From assembly GCA_003956705.1 (NCBI GenBank), contig QZCP01000121.1, positions 1 to 64,000 on the forward strand: a stretch of DNA of 64,000 nt, in the 5' to 3' direction. Under the pieces are notes generated by a model. That model made no database searches. It saw only the letters and a program-made list of their open reading frames with translations, and was not told the origin of the DNA. Position 1 is the first letter of the stretch. Each line of letters begins with the position of its first letter. Shown here piece after piece: positions 1 to 10,914 of this stretch. Position numbers and translations under genes: made by a program. The stretch comes from Brevipalpus yothersi (taxonomy: Eukaryota > Arthropoda > Arachnida > Trombidiformes > Tenuipalpidae).

Positions 1-93
1 GGAGGCTTCGCCATCATCATGACTAATCCGTTTGGTGACGGGATAAAAATCCTTGATTTGTTGTTTCTTGGAAGATGATTCAGTCACCGTCAT
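1..93 (-). CDS. KMT5A: Partial N-terminus, probable PR-Set7/SETD8 histone H4K20 methyltransferase
   Basis: The minus strand is open from an ATG at 93 to the window edge (31 residues) and contains IKDFYPVTKR. The known PCNA-dependent degron of SETD8 has the form LTDFYPVRR, so the core DFYPV and the basic residue four positions after the tyrosine are shared. The family monomethylates histone H4 lysine 20 in the nucleus and is destroyed in S phase through this motif. The catalytic SET domain would lie outside the window, so the name rests on one short motif. A possible splice acceptor (ttttcaag) sits just before the ATG, so the ATG may be internal rather than the true start. The gene is divergent from the SLIRP-like gene, with about 330 bp between them. 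Other proteins with a PIP-like box remain possible. Confidence 0.35.
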   Translation of the reverse strand, partial: MTVTESSSKKQQIKDFYPVTKRISHDDGEAS

Positions 94-419
94 ACTTGAA
101 AAGATAAAAGCAAAACACTATGTTAGGACTAAAAGATCAAAATTAAAACCAAGCATGATGACAAACAAAGCTGATCAACTTTTGGCGCTAAAAAAATTAA
201 AAAACTTTTCCATAACAAAAGCGTCTTCTATAGAGAGCGCTTTAAACGAGCACTTCAAAACATTTCATTTGCAAGCATGATGCAAGCTGAATGATGCACA
301 TGTTTACGAAAAGTGTGTGGAAAAAGTGTTCTACTGATATTGTTTTTGATTAATTGGTGTTTGATTGCATTTGATTTGATTGTTTAATGTACACTTGGGG
401 GTACAATTGATGCTACACG
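94..419. other. Intergenic, divergent promoter region
   Basis: Non-coding space between the partial minus-strand gene and the SLIRP-like gene. An open frame on the plus strand here has no ATG start and no recognisable content. Confidence 0.4.
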
Positions 420-930
420 ATGGGTTACAGTTTTTATATCAAGAATATAGCGTGGACAGTGGGAAAGAGTAAGTGTGGAAGTTTTGAGTATTCCTTTACT
501 GTGTTCATTAGCTATTAATACAGATGTGTTTCATTGTGTCTGTGTATGTGTTTTGTTCTCATGTTTAGCTCAATTGAAAGAGTTCTTTGGTCGTTATGGA
601 ACAGTTTTAGACTGTAAGGTTGCTTATGTGAGTATTTGAGAGTATAGATTTGTATATTTTGTATGGTGGTTAATTGAAATGAATGAAATTATTTATTCAA
701 TAGGATCCTAAAACGGGGCTGAGTAAAAAGGCAGGTCACATAAGGTTCGCTGATCGAAGGACTTTCGAGCAAGTTGATAGATTGTCAAAGAACAATCAAC
801 TTTTTCTTGAAGGAAATGAGGTAAGAAGTCTGTTATCCAAATTTCAACGATACTCATGTTATTTCTCTCTTCTTTCTCGTGTACCCAGATGAGAGCATTG
901 ATCCAGAATGCACCCAATAAGAATAATTAA
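420..930 (+). CDS. SLIRP: SLIRP-like mitochondrial RNA-binding protein
   Basis: Four small exons (420-468, 569-627, 704-820, 889-930) encode 88 residues that are almost entirely one RRM domain. RNP2 is FYIKNI near residue 5, followed by WTVGK; RNP1 is the degenerate GHIRFAD. The stretch IAWTVGKTQLKEFFGRYG aligns well with human SLIRP (LPWTVGHKQLKEYFAQFG). SLIRP partners LRPPRC and stabilises mitochondrial mRNAs. The protein is slightly shorter than human SLIRP (109 aa) and no clear targeting peptide precedes the RRM, so an upstream coding exon cannot be excluded. All three introns are about 70-100 bp with GT-AG ends, and the reading frame closes exactly (267 bp). DNA ligase 1 follows on the same strand. 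Confidence 0.75.
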
Positions 931-1402
931 AAATTATGATTTTCTAGCCTCATATTTATAAATTTTTGGCATCCAGTCATCTCACTTGTTTAATCGTAGA
1001 ACTATAGCAAAATTTTGTCCAATAAAAATAGTAAAACAGTCTCCCATCAAGCTCCGTTAAACTTTGGATCTAGCATATCTATCAAGCAAGAGTTCAATGG
1101 AGAAAGATCGAATTTTTCATCATTTTTGCTCATATTATAATCTCAATTGATCGATAGTTTAGGAAAATGTTCAAAACATTAAAATAATATCACCATAAAA
1201 CCCTTTTACTTGAATAATTAAGTGTTTATCAATTGTATTTCGACAACTGAGTATGTAGATCGATTGATTCAAAAGAAGCGCTTCTTAAAGCAGCATTTTC
1301 AATTCAAACAAATAAAAAGGCGCACTTTTTTGGTGTACAAAGTCTTGATGAGCGAGATTACATCATTTTGTATTCCTCGTTAATTGTGTTTAATTTTGTT
1401 TT
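931..1402. other. Intergenic, nothing recognised
   Basis: AT-rich spacer between SLIRP and LIG1. It should contain the SLIRP 3' end and the LIG1 promoter; no conserved element was seen. Confidence 0.5.
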
Positions 1403-3649
1403 ATGATTAAGAGCTTCTTAATTGGTAGAGTTAGTTACGCTCACAAACGATCGAGTTGTTTGTTCATTTTGCAAAAAGTTTCTGTTGAGAGTAAATTTTT
1501 ACAATCACAATTTGTGAGAATGTTTGGTTCAGCTAAACGTAGGAAAGACGATGATACATCGACAAATGGAGCAAGTAATGAGATTAATTATGATCCAGCC
1601 AAGAGTAATTATCATCCAATCAAAGATGCTGATTGGAAAGATGGTGAAAACATTCCCTACATGTATCTAGCGTGTACACTGAAAGCGATTGAAGAACATT
1701 CTTCTCGCTTAAAAATGATGGAAATATTGTCTAATTATCTATGCTCAGTGTACAAGAAGACTCCTAATGATTTGTTACCATCGATATACTTGTGTCTCAA
1801 TAAACTTGGACCAAGCTATGAGAATCTTGAACTTGGTATTGGAGAGTCAATGTTGATTAAAGCATTGGCGAATGCAACCGGACGAAAAGCAGCTCAAATC
1901 AAGGAAGACATCCAAAAGAAAGGTGATCTTGGTCTTGTGGCTGAATCAAGTCGATCAACTCAGCCAACACTTTTTCGACCGGCAAGACTTACTGTTGCAT
2001 CTGTGTTCAAAGGATTTCGAGAGATTGCTAATTATACTGGCCACAGCTCAGCCCAGAAGAAGGTGGACAAAATTCAGGCCCTCATAGTAGCATGTAAAGG
2101 TTGTGAAGCTCGCTATTTGATTCGCTCTTTAGCTGGTAAACTTCGAATTGGACTAGCAGAACAGTCGTTGTTAGTAGCTTTGGGTCAGAGTCTTGTATTA
2201 GCTGAAATAGAAAAACCAGCAAAAGTTAATCGATCATCAGAAGCTTTCAAGGAGAGAGTACAAGAGGTTTCATCTATCCTGAAAATGGTTTATTGTCGAT
2301 TACCAAATTATGAGAGAATTGTCGAGGTGATTCTTAAAGAAGGTTGGGAAGCTCTTCCTGAAAGATGTCAACTTACTCCCGGAATTCCTCTAAAACCTAT
2401 GTTAGCTCATCCTACCAAAGGTGTTGATGAAGTACTTCGTCGTTTCAATCAAGCCAAATTCACTTGTGAATTTAAATATGATGGTGAACGAGCCCAAATT
2501 CATGTATCTTCTGATGGAAAAACTCAAATATTCAGTCGAAACCAAGAGAATAATACTTCCAAGTATCCAGATATTATATCACGAATGCCTGAAGTGTTCA
2601 AAGATGGTGTTAAGTCATGTATATTGGACTGTGAGGCTGTCGCATGGGACAGAGAAAAAAAGCAAATCTTACCTTTCCAAGTTCTCAGCACTCGCAAACG
2701 AAAAGATGCCTCTGAAGATGATATTAAAGTTCAAGTGTGCCTCTTTGCTTTCGATTTACTCTACCTCAATGGTGAATCCTTAGTTACTGAAAGTTTAAGA
2801 GAGAGAAGAGAGAAACTGAGGTCAAATTTCAAAGAAGTCGAAAGCAAATTCATGTTCGCTTCTTCGAAAGATGTTGAAACTACTGAAGACATTCAAGAAT
2901 TTTTGGATGAATCAATCAAAGGTTAGACTGTGAAGTTTCAAAATTTGTCAATTGCTATAACTAACATTTTCTCTTATCACAGCTAAATGTGAGGGTCTTA
3001 TGGTCAAAACTTTGGACGATGATGCTACCTATGAGATTGCGAAAAGATCCAGGAGCTGGCTTAAGGTTTGTTTCAACAACACCTGATATTTTTTTTGCAT
3101 ATTCTAACCTTTTTTTCACTTCAGTTGAAGAAAGACTATCTAGATGGTGTCGGAGATACTTTAGATCTCGTTGTAATAGGTGCCTACTATGGAAAAGGAA
3201 AGAGAACTGGTCACTATGGTGGCTACTTGTTGGCATGCTATGATGATGAGACTGAAGAGTATCAGTCAATTTGTAAACTAGGTACCGGATTCAAAGATGA
3301 AGATTTGGAAAATCACTTCAAAGATCTTCAAAGTCATGTTATCGAAAAACCACGAAAGTACTACAACTTCGATTCATCGCTAGCTCCTGATGTCTGGTTC
3401 GATGCCAGTCAAGTGTGGGAAGTAAAATGTGCCGATCTTTCCATTTCTCCTGTACATAGAGCAGCTTATGGCCAACTCGAGCCAGAAAAGGGTATTTCAC
3501 TTCGTTTCCCTCGATTTTTGCGAGTGAGAGATGATAAGAAGCCTGAGGAAGCTACTCAAGCACTACAAGTGGTCGACATGTACAATAATCAGGAACAAAT
3601 GAAAGAGGATCAAGCTGACAGCGACGATGAAAAAGATGTGGACCTCTAA
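1403..3649 (+). CDS. LIG1: DNA ligase 1 (ATP-dependent)
   Basis: Three exons (1403-2921, 2983-3065, 3125-3649) give 708 residues. The protein matches animal DNA ligase I from YDPAKSNYHPI onward: DNA-binding domain, nucleotidyl-transferase domain with active-site lysine in KYDGERAQIH (motif I, about residue 360), EAVAWDR, EGLMVKTL, then the OB-fold domain with LKKDYLDGVGDTLDLVVIGA. It seals nicks in replication and repair. The long acidic N-terminal tail of the vertebrate protein, with its PCNA-binding box, is absent; only about 70 residues precede the conserved core. Those begin with a basic, mitochondrial-leader-like segment, and a second Met at codon 40 (1520) precedes a KRRK nuclear-type cluster. 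An in-frame TAA at 1391-1393 supports the first ATG. The gene is convergent with NSRP1. Confidence 0.95.
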
Positions 3650-4020
3650 TTTTGGTCTTCCCGTCGTAAATCATTTAGGAATCCTCATATTCTTCAACTT
3701 CATTCACCAATCGATTCTCGTTAAAATTGCTGAATATAATTTACATAGCAATTACAATTTTATAGCACAAGAATAATCAAAATGGAGTAGTACCTGAAGC
3801 GAATTTTTTACTACAAGATTCTGTTATGCCGATCTCAGTGAATTTATTTTTATGATGAAACATATGGCATTTAGTATTCATTTGATCAGAATAATGAAGA
3901 AGTGTCTTGATATTTCTACATTGCTTTACATTTTTCTCTTCGAAGGCAACTTAATCCATGAAAACCAGTAGGTATCAGCGAGATAAGATGAAGGGAATGA
4001 TAAAAACATTACATTTATTC
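3650..4020. other. Convergent 3' intergenic region
   Basis: Shared 3' space of LIG1 (plus) and NSRP1 (minus). An AATAAA on the minus strand lies two bases beyond the NSRP1 stop codon. Confidence 0.6.
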
Positions 4021-4848
4021 CTAGACGCTTGTGGAAATGGAAGAGCGTTCCTGATACCTCTGGAGAGCTGCATCAAAAATTTCACCAACTGTCCTTTTTT
4101 CGAATACCTTTTTCAATAATTCTTCTCGGTCTAACTTAATCTCTTGTTTACTATCACCATCTGTTTCGGGAACGGTAGTTTCTGTGGACTCAACAGTAGG
4201 ATTTGATTCCTTGATTTCCTTGATTTCAGTTTTACTAGGCCCTTCTGGCTCTGAACTCGTTTTTTCGACTACTTCGGATGATGAAGTTTCCATCTCAGAT
4301 ATACCAGATGAGGATGCTTTTGTGGATGAGCTCTTACTCTCTGCATCATCAGGAGAATCTTTTTGGGCAGACTTTTCGTTGTGTAGCTTATTGTTGAGAA
4401 AATATCTGTAAAAGCCGCTAAGATCTTTTTGTTTCTTTACGTCCATCGCTTGTTCAAGGGCTATCTCCATTTTCTCTTTCTCCTCAAGAGCTTTCATTTC
4501 TTTCAGCTTCTCTTTATATGAAGACGTTACAAATGTTTCCACTTCACCATACACTTCTTTTTCATCTTCAATCTCTCTTTGAGCTTTCCTCAGATATCTT
4601 CTTTCCTGTTCACGCTTTCGTCGTTCTGCTGTTTTCAAAAGTGACTCGACATAACGGGATGTTTTCTTTGGTTCCTCTGTTTGGGAAGATTCGCTTCTAT
4701 CTTTCTTTTCTTTCTCTTCCTTGATATCATCGTACACTTCATCATATTGAAAAATGGTCGGATCTTCTTCCAAAGCTTTCTTGAGGTTTGCTTTGGCTAA
4801 ATTTTTATTCATTTTGGAAGCTGCGAGAGTTAAAACAATTGGAGACAT
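4021..4848 (-). CDS. NSRP1: NSRP1-like nuclear speckle splicing regulator
   Basis: Open frame of 275 residues with the conserved coiled-coil core of NSRP1 (CCDC55): ALEEDPTIFQYDEVYDD, then YVESLLKTAERRKREQE, then FVTSSYKEKL and QKDLSGFYRYFLN. Human NSRP1 has ALAEDPTVYEYDSIYDE and KQKDLSGFYRHLLN in the same order. It is an RNA-binding splicing regulator of nuclear speckles. The RS/KE-rich tail of the human protein (558 aa) is replaced by about 110 acidic Ser/Glu/Thr-rich residues, ending KKVFEKRTVGEIFDAALQRY. The start is uncertain: the first 12 codons contain a good intron end (ttttaactctcgcag), so translation may begin at Met13 (4812) or in an unseen upstream exon that would carry the usual N-terminal region. 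The polyadenylation signal begins within a few bases of the stop. Confidence 0.85.
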   Translation of the reverse strand: MSPIVLTLAASKMNKNLAKANLKKALEEDPTIFQYDEVYDDIKEEKEKKDRSESSQTEEPKKTSRYVESLLKTAERRKREQERRYLRKAQREIEDEKEVYGEVETFVTSSYKEKLKEMKALEEKEKMEIALEQAMDVKKQKDLSGFYRYFLNNKLHNEKSAQKDSPDDAESKSSSTKASSSGISEMETSSSEVVEKTSSEPEGPSKTEIKEIKESNPTVESTETTVPETDGDSKQEIKLDREELLKKVFEKRTVGEIFDAALQRYQERSSISTSV

Positions 4849-5652
4849 TCAATGGAGGAGTAACACATCAAAGACTGATCACTTACCGAATGATGATTAA
4901 CGCTACCGAATGAATCACAAAATCTTCCAGTCAAGAGTTCATGTATACAATCACTGAAATTGATACATTTGAAACAATATTCCAGCTTCAGCTGATGTAA
5001 TGGTAAACATAAACATGATGCAACATTCAGCATGCAAAGGAGATTATATTTTGGCGGGAAACCCGAAATTTTTACCGAAGTTTTATGAAATTCGATTCTC
5101 ACATGTACATGCTCGTATGTTCTGAAATGTGAAGCATGACGATGATATCAACTGAGGCTAAATGTATATGGAACAAGAGTTGAAGTTTGTACACTAGATA
5201 ATTATTTATTGTTCATTTATTCAACGTGCAATCCTGTCTCTCTATGATGGTTGCGAAAATAATCTTATAAAGTTACGAATATGGTATTCCTAGCAATATT
5301 TTCTGAATTTGGGATCCTGAAAATGATCTTCGTTCTGGTTCATTATCTCATATGATTGCTGCACAAATGAAATTCTTTATATTCTATTTGGTGTATGATT
5401 AGAGTCGTTCTTCTTTCAAATTTCGCGTTCCAGTCGAATACGAATTGTAAATCCGTTAGGGAATTCTGATATTTATATCGCCCTAGATCTTTCTAGAAGG
5501 TTTCTGCTCTGAGTCCAGAGAAGAAAAAATTCCGGCTCATGATAAGTATAACTAGTGGATGAGAATGTTTTTTCGTTGATGTAATATTGATTCGGCTGCT
5601 TATAACACCTTGTCGTCAATCATCTAGCTTTCTCTAATGAGATGATTGAACG

Positions 5653-5718
<66 letters not shown>

Positions 5719-6253
5719 CTCATCTTGACTAAGCTCGATAAACACAATTTTTAATACACTTTCATTTTTTACATCTTTCATGTGCTCATCTTATCCACTT
5801 ACTTGGTGCAGCCTTTAATCGATAGATTTTTCCCATGCATACGTTTAGGAATCAAAGCTCTCACAATTTAGAAAATAGTAAGCTTCATAACCGATGGACT
5901 ATTTCTTTTCCTGATAGAAATGATACAGCTTGCTCATTTTCAAACCTGAAATGTACTCTGACTGGAAACTAATGACAAGTTTGTTGATGAAAAATCGACT
6001 AATATACAGCTCTTGTAACCTTCTACCATACGATAGACTCATAATTAGAGCTGTCAAAATCACAAAATCAAAATTATGAATTTTGGTGGATATGGAACAT
6101 TATGTGTTTCAAAAAGTGTTTTTTGAAAATTCGTATACACTTAAAATGAGTCTGATGAAAAGAAAAATTACATATATTTTCAGTATCACAATTTGTATTG
6201 TAATTTGATGAAAATTTTTTTGCACCATTTGATCTCATTTGAAATGCCTCGCG
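4849..6253. other. Intergenic, AT-rich, contains one CT array
   Basis: Upstream of NSRP1 and downstream of the helix-turn-helix gene. A splice-donor-like GTAAGT on the minus strand near 4886 could belong to a 5' UTR intron of NSRP1. No other gene was recognised. Confidence 0.5.
5655..5714. repeat. (CT)n microsatellite
   Basis: About 60 bp of uninterrupted CT dinucleotide. Confidence 0.95.
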
Positions 6254-6997
6254 TCAGTCCAAAATAGTTTCCTTGAGTAACATCCGGTGAAAATAAAGTA
6301 GTATTTGTGATCTGGCCATCATGTCGGATAGCTTCAATGGTAGTGGAATATTGGAAAGGTCTTCTTCCTCTTCTCCGTTTGCTTCTCCGTCTCCTTCTTC
6401 TCCTTCTTCATCTTCTTCTTCTTCTTCCGTCTTTTCTTTTTTTTCTTCTTTTTCTTCTTTTTCCATGCTCTCCATCTCTTCTTTCTCATCCATTTCACTC
6501 TGGCTATCAATCACTTCTACATAGTCAGTATCATCTTCAGTATCGCTAACGCATGACATATCTAACAGTATTGGCTCCTCTGGTTGATCAGGTTCTAATG
6601 AGGAGCTAGTTTGAGAGCAACTTTGACAAGATTCCTCTGAGCTGATTCCAGATGTAGGAGGTATTGGACACCTTATGGACTCTTTTTTCAGCATCGAATT
6701 GTCATATTTACCAGTCAACAATTCTTTGAGGCCAATATTTTCAACATTAGTCCGCAAATCGATTCCAACCTCAGCAGTATCGCTCTTTGTTTTTCCACCT
6801 CGAAGTTTTTTCACGAAACGACCCTCAACTTTCCAGACTCGAAAAATTGACCTCACCGTATCATATTTGGCATCAAATAATTTTGATACATTTTTCGCCG
6901 GCATTCCACTCTCCAGAGCCTCAATGATAGCCCGTCGTTTCTCATCGCTGTGTTTAATGTAACTTTCTCTCTTCCTTTTGGCCTTTGGTTTCTCCAT
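6254..6997 (-). CDS. Helix-turn-helix protein with long acidic tail, possibly transposase-derived
   Basis: Starting at the ATG at 6997 (MEKPKAKRKRES) the frame gives 247 residues with no intron; 28 more upstream codons are open and start at another ATG. Residues about 14-68 form a compact basic helix-turn-helix: EKRRAIIEALESGMPAKNVS, then DAKYDTVRSIFRVWKVEGR, then KKLRGGKT. This resembles the N-terminal DNA-binding module of Tc1/mariner-like or CENP-B-type transposases and of domesticated proteins derived from them. No catalytic DDE domain follows. Instead there is a Ser-rich middle and a run of about 50 mainly Glu/Lys residues, ending in a hydrophobic leucine-rich segment. A nuclear DNA-binding role is inferred. 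The family was not identified. Confidence 0.6.
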   Translation of the reverse strand: MEKPKAKRKRESYIKHSDEKRRAIIEALESGMPAKNVSKLFDAKYDTVRSIFRVWKVEGRFVKKLRGGKTKSDTAEVGIDLRTNVENIGLKELLTGKYDNSMLKKESIRCPIPPTSGISSEESCQSCSQTSSSLEPDQPEEPILLDMSCVSDTEDDTDYVEVIDSQSEMDEKEEMESMEKEEKEEKKEKTEEEEEDEEGEEGDGEANGEEEEDLSNIPLPLKLSDMMARSQILLYFHRMLLKETILD

Positions 6998-8004
6998 ATT
7001 GATTGATGAATAGACAGACCACTTGATTGATTGAGTCCAGTAAATAAGGTCACAACAAAGTTTGAATTTTTTGAACACCAAGGAAAAAACAATTTAATTT
7101 AACGAAAATTTATAACTCCTCATCTAAATGCATAAGTGTCTATGGTATGGTCAAAGTCAATGTATCGTGAACAACATTTATTTTTCACAAAAGACAGTTC
7201 TTAAACAGAGTAAACTTGTCTTTTGATAAAGTTTCATAAGCATCAAGCTTTTATGTCGACAGCATATCAACTTTTTCGCTCATCCCCATAAAAAAATCTT
7301 AGCGGTAAAATGGGAAAAGCAAACGGTCTCGCTTAGACAACCTGTTGATCTCGGAGGTTGCACATCTGATCCATCGATAAAATCATCATCCATCAATTTT
7401 CCATCAAGGTCGCTTACTAATATTGATTAATCTGGGTGAAAATTTTGGCCAACAAAAATGGACCACAATCATACATCCATTCCAGCATGGCTAAAATATT
7501 TTCTCTGTCTCTCACTCTTCCCCCACTCAAGGCTGCCCGATTATCAACTGCGTAATGAACTATCACGAACTATTCGCATGTCCACCCTAGGTGAGGATGA
7601 TGATGATGATGATGATCACATCATCCATGCTCTGACATACAAAAAAGAAAATTAGTTTCATTTAAAACAAAAATTTACTTCCACTAACTTCCACCAACCA
7701 TTCTTACACATCTGATTGAGCTGAATGATTGAGATGAGAGGAGGAAAAAAATTGTTTCACTCTTACTCATCACACTTTCTATTAATAAGTATATTCATTG
7801 TGAAAGTTCGATCAAAAAAAGAATGTTCTGAATAGTAATCTAAGCCCCGCCTTTGGGGCGGAGCTTGCTTCTGAAAATGTCTACTAGCGCCCTCTGTGGA
7901 CGGAAAATTCAAGCTAATGAAAATATCAAAACAAAACATTTTTCGATTCACAAAACCGGTGAATTGAGATTGGTTTTTGTGGTTGAATCAAATTTGATTC
8001 GATT
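6998..8004. other. Divergent intergenic region
   Basis: About 1 kb between the divergent helix-turn-helix gene and MED30; presumed promoters of both. A short (GAT)n run near 7590 is the only simple repeat. No coding content was recognised. Confidence 0.5.
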
Positions 8005-8508
8005 ATGTGTGCAAAAATGACAACAACAAAAACTAATCATTTTCTGTTGTGCAGATGGGGACAAGAGTATGTCCATGAGATAGTGAATAAGACGGCGGAT
8101 ATGTTCAATTTTATGAGAAGAGCCAATGTGAGTGACACTCGACCGTGGGCTGTTATTATGGAGGAAAAGATGCTCAAAGTGAGAGATACACAGGAAACTA
8201 TTGAACAATTATTTCAAAAGATTAAGCAAATTTTGATGACACTGGAAAAAGAATCCTCTAATTCGGAGTATATTGAAGGCGATAAGTTGATACCGTACAA
8301 AGTTTCACCGGATCCAAGTAGCCGAACTGTGCCCGATGAGGATAAAGTTTTGGATGGTAATATTATGGATGAACATGCACGTCATTTGGCCGCAGTTAAG
8401 GCGAGAAATCATCATCTTAAGACAATTATTGACCAATTGCGTGATCTAGTTTGGGATATCAACACAATGCTAGCCATGAGAGGAAACACCAATATGTCAT
8501 GTAGATAG
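8005..8508 (+). CDS. MED30: Mediator complex subunit 30
   Basis: Single exon of 167 residues. The N-terminal match is LCRWGQEYVHEIVNKTADMF against human LCRIGQETVQDIVYRTMEIF. The middle has KLIPYKV (human QLIPYVE), and the C-terminal helix is LKTIIDQLRDLVWDINTMLA (human LKQIMDQLRNLIWDINAMLA). MED30 is a metazoan-type head-module subunit of Mediator, the coactivator bridging transcription factors and RNA polymerase II. The acaggtgcag-like sequence before the conserved part could look like a splice acceptor, but the conserved LCR..GQE reads straight through it, so no intron is needed. Length is close to human (178 aa). It is convergent with TMEM177. Confidence 0.92.
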   Translation: MCAKMTTTKTNHFLLCRWGQEYVHEIVNKTADMFNFMRRANVSDTRPWAVIMEEKMLKVRDTQETIEQLFQKIKQILMTLEKESSNSEYIEGDKLIPYKVSPDPSSRTVPDEDKVLDGNIMDEHARHLAAVKARNHHLKTIIDQLRDLVWDINTMLAMRGNTNMSCR

Positions 8509-8672
8509 AGTGAAAATCATTATTAAAAAAATCATTTTGGATATATTATTAGGTGTTGAAAGACTATTTACTCACTTGTATATCATAAGTTTTTCTGGTG
8601 AATTATGATACACATCGAATGATGACTACTCGAGAAAATTTCCTCAAAATTATCAACTTGTAACAATTGAAT

Positions 8673-9769
8673 TTAAATTTCTTCTACAGGCTTTTCCTCT
8701 TTACTATCACCTAATTTCTCTAGATTTCTTTTGGTCCAATTTAGTCGAACTTCCAAAGACTCTGACACTACTCCAGACCATGTTTGTGGATCACCTCTGA
8801 CACTGTACTCTCTGTTGCCTCTCCTTGTGAGCACCCTTAACGCTTTATTCCTTTGAATCCATTTCTCATAGTATTCTAATGCCCCTCTCTTGAACTCAGT
8901 GTAACGAGATGAGAAAATATCGTGATCTGAGTTCCTGATGGCATCGGAAAGTGAAAGAGCTTTGGCAATATACACAGTCGATAGTGCAAAAATGGCTATC
9001 GTGATTGCACCAATAAGCTGTCCTTGTGGGCCAAAAGAAGCACCCACATGAGGATGGATAAAATCATGACATTTTAAAGCTATCACAATTACACTTGAAA
9101 GTAAACCATCGGCGACTATAGGATGATTTGTGGCCTGAATATGGAGATTCTGGGCGATTCCATACATCTTAGCATCATTTTTGAGCTTCAAACTTTCTAT
9201 TAACAATTTACCCTCTTCAGTTTGATACCAAGCTTCTTTTTTATCTCCTTTGAATGATACTTTCTTGGAAATTTTCTCCAAAAATTCGTCTGTCACCTCA
9301 TCGGAATCAAAAATTTCATAATAAAAAGGTATGCCGATCTTTGGATCACCAGTTACCACTGTGTTGTACCATGGAGCGCTCAAATTAACGAATTCAATTC
9401 GATCGGTCAAAAAAAATTCGGTTTTCTTTCGATAAGAAAGAGGATAAACGATCTGTTTTAATGTTGATTCGGCCAATTCTCTCAACTTGGGACTCAATTC
9501 AACGGGTTTACCTTCCGAGCTATAAAGAGAAAAGAAAATGATAGCACATTAAATTCCCAGAACAATTTAAGTTCACTCAAAAAAAGGAAAACATACTCAA
9601 GCAGTCGATATTGCTTTCGAGTATATTTGCCACGGGTAAAACTGTATATCAGCCATCCTACTGAGGCGGAAAAGATGATATTTTTAGCCATTTTATAACT
9701 CTTAAAATTCATGCTGAAAATTTTCGGCTCAATAGGCTCGAAGCTCTTGAAGCTCCGTGGATTATTCAT
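8673..9769 (-). CDS. TMEM177: TMEM177-like mitochondrial inner-membrane protein
   Basis: Two exons (9597-9769 and 8673-9519) encode 339 residues. A first membrane segment lies near residues 30-45 (IIFSASVGWLIYSF). Two more lie in the middle (GLLSSVIVIALKC and GAITIAIFALSTVYIA), as in TMEM177. The diagnostic C-terminal stretch FKRGALEYYEKWIQRNKALR aligns with human ACGGVEFYEKLLSGNLALR. In mammals TMEM177 acts in cytochrome c oxidase assembly with COX20 and COX2. The 77 bp intron joins in frame (CTT GA|C TCG). The start is the ATG at 9769; the frame is open further up without another ATG. The protein is slightly longer than human (311 aa) because of an acidic/basic C-terminal tail. Confidence 0.82.
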
Positions 9770-10840
9770 GATGATGAACAGATATTCCACAGAATCAATT
9801 AAAGAACAACACAAAACAGGTAAAAATTTTGCAACTCAAAGAAAACAATATTCAAGCCATCAGTAATCAAAAGCTATGTGAAGCACGTGTAAATGTTTTG
9901 AATGTTTTGCCGAAAAAAACTTCATTCAATGAACATTGTTTATCATGTTTATCATGATGCAAAATGGAGGGAAATACGAATCACCGGATGTTCATAACGG
10001 TTAATTGATGATGGCGGAAGTTGTATGAATTAGTTGAGTGGATGATTGGGATCAAAGAATTGAATCAAACTCAAGTGAAATAATGGAAGCCATTCAGTCA
10101 TGGAAACTATCCATTTTTTTGAGGAATCGAACTCAATTTTCTTCCAAATAAAATCCGTTGAATATATGGTTACACACATAAAGCCCGCATGTAGTTTGTT
10201 CATTCTAATGAGTATTGAAACTTTGGTTTTAGACATTGGCTGAATATGAAATTATTTCCCATCACTGTCTGTTGTGTGGGAGAAGCAAGTTCAAAATACA
10301 TGATCTAATGATTAATTGTGGGGTGAAAAAGATGAACTTGACCTCGAAAAGGGTATTGTCTGATGATAACGTTAATTTGACCTCGTTATCAAGTTTACTG
10401 TTAGTTATAAAACAATTGTAGGAATATCTCTGGCAAAATTGATATCGGATGACTAACTATTCCTAACCAACATTCAGATGAGCTTGTGGGGTGATTATTC
10501 TTCCTCTTTATCAATGCATTGACAGATATTTTGATTCATTTCATGACCAGTAGAACGAATCTATCGGTATATGTTGATCTCGATTCTTTTTGATCCCTCT
10601 GACAAGATCCAGCCATACGTCCTGCAATTCAATCAAATTTCTTTTCACCAAGTTTCAATAACTCTCTAGCAATGAAACATTTTCCTGAAATTACTAACAA
10701 AAATGCAATGGATTTGCTTCTCTCAACAGTCACACAATTAAAACATTTATCGCCGTCTACTCAAGTGCTCCATCAATGATTATCAATGCTGTTGCACTGT
10801 TGGATCATTTTTGACAGATTGTATTATATATTGTACGTGT

Positions 10841-10914
<74 letters not shown>

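Noticed and set aside
53..280. Plus-strand open frame of 75 codons
   Set aside because: It begins at TTG rather than ATG, has no recognisable content and overlaps the motif-bearing minus-strand frame.
6307..6549. Leucine/serine-rich plus-strand frames opposite the acidic tail of the helix-turn-helix gene
   Set aside because: Shadow of GAA/GAG codons; no coding signal of their own.
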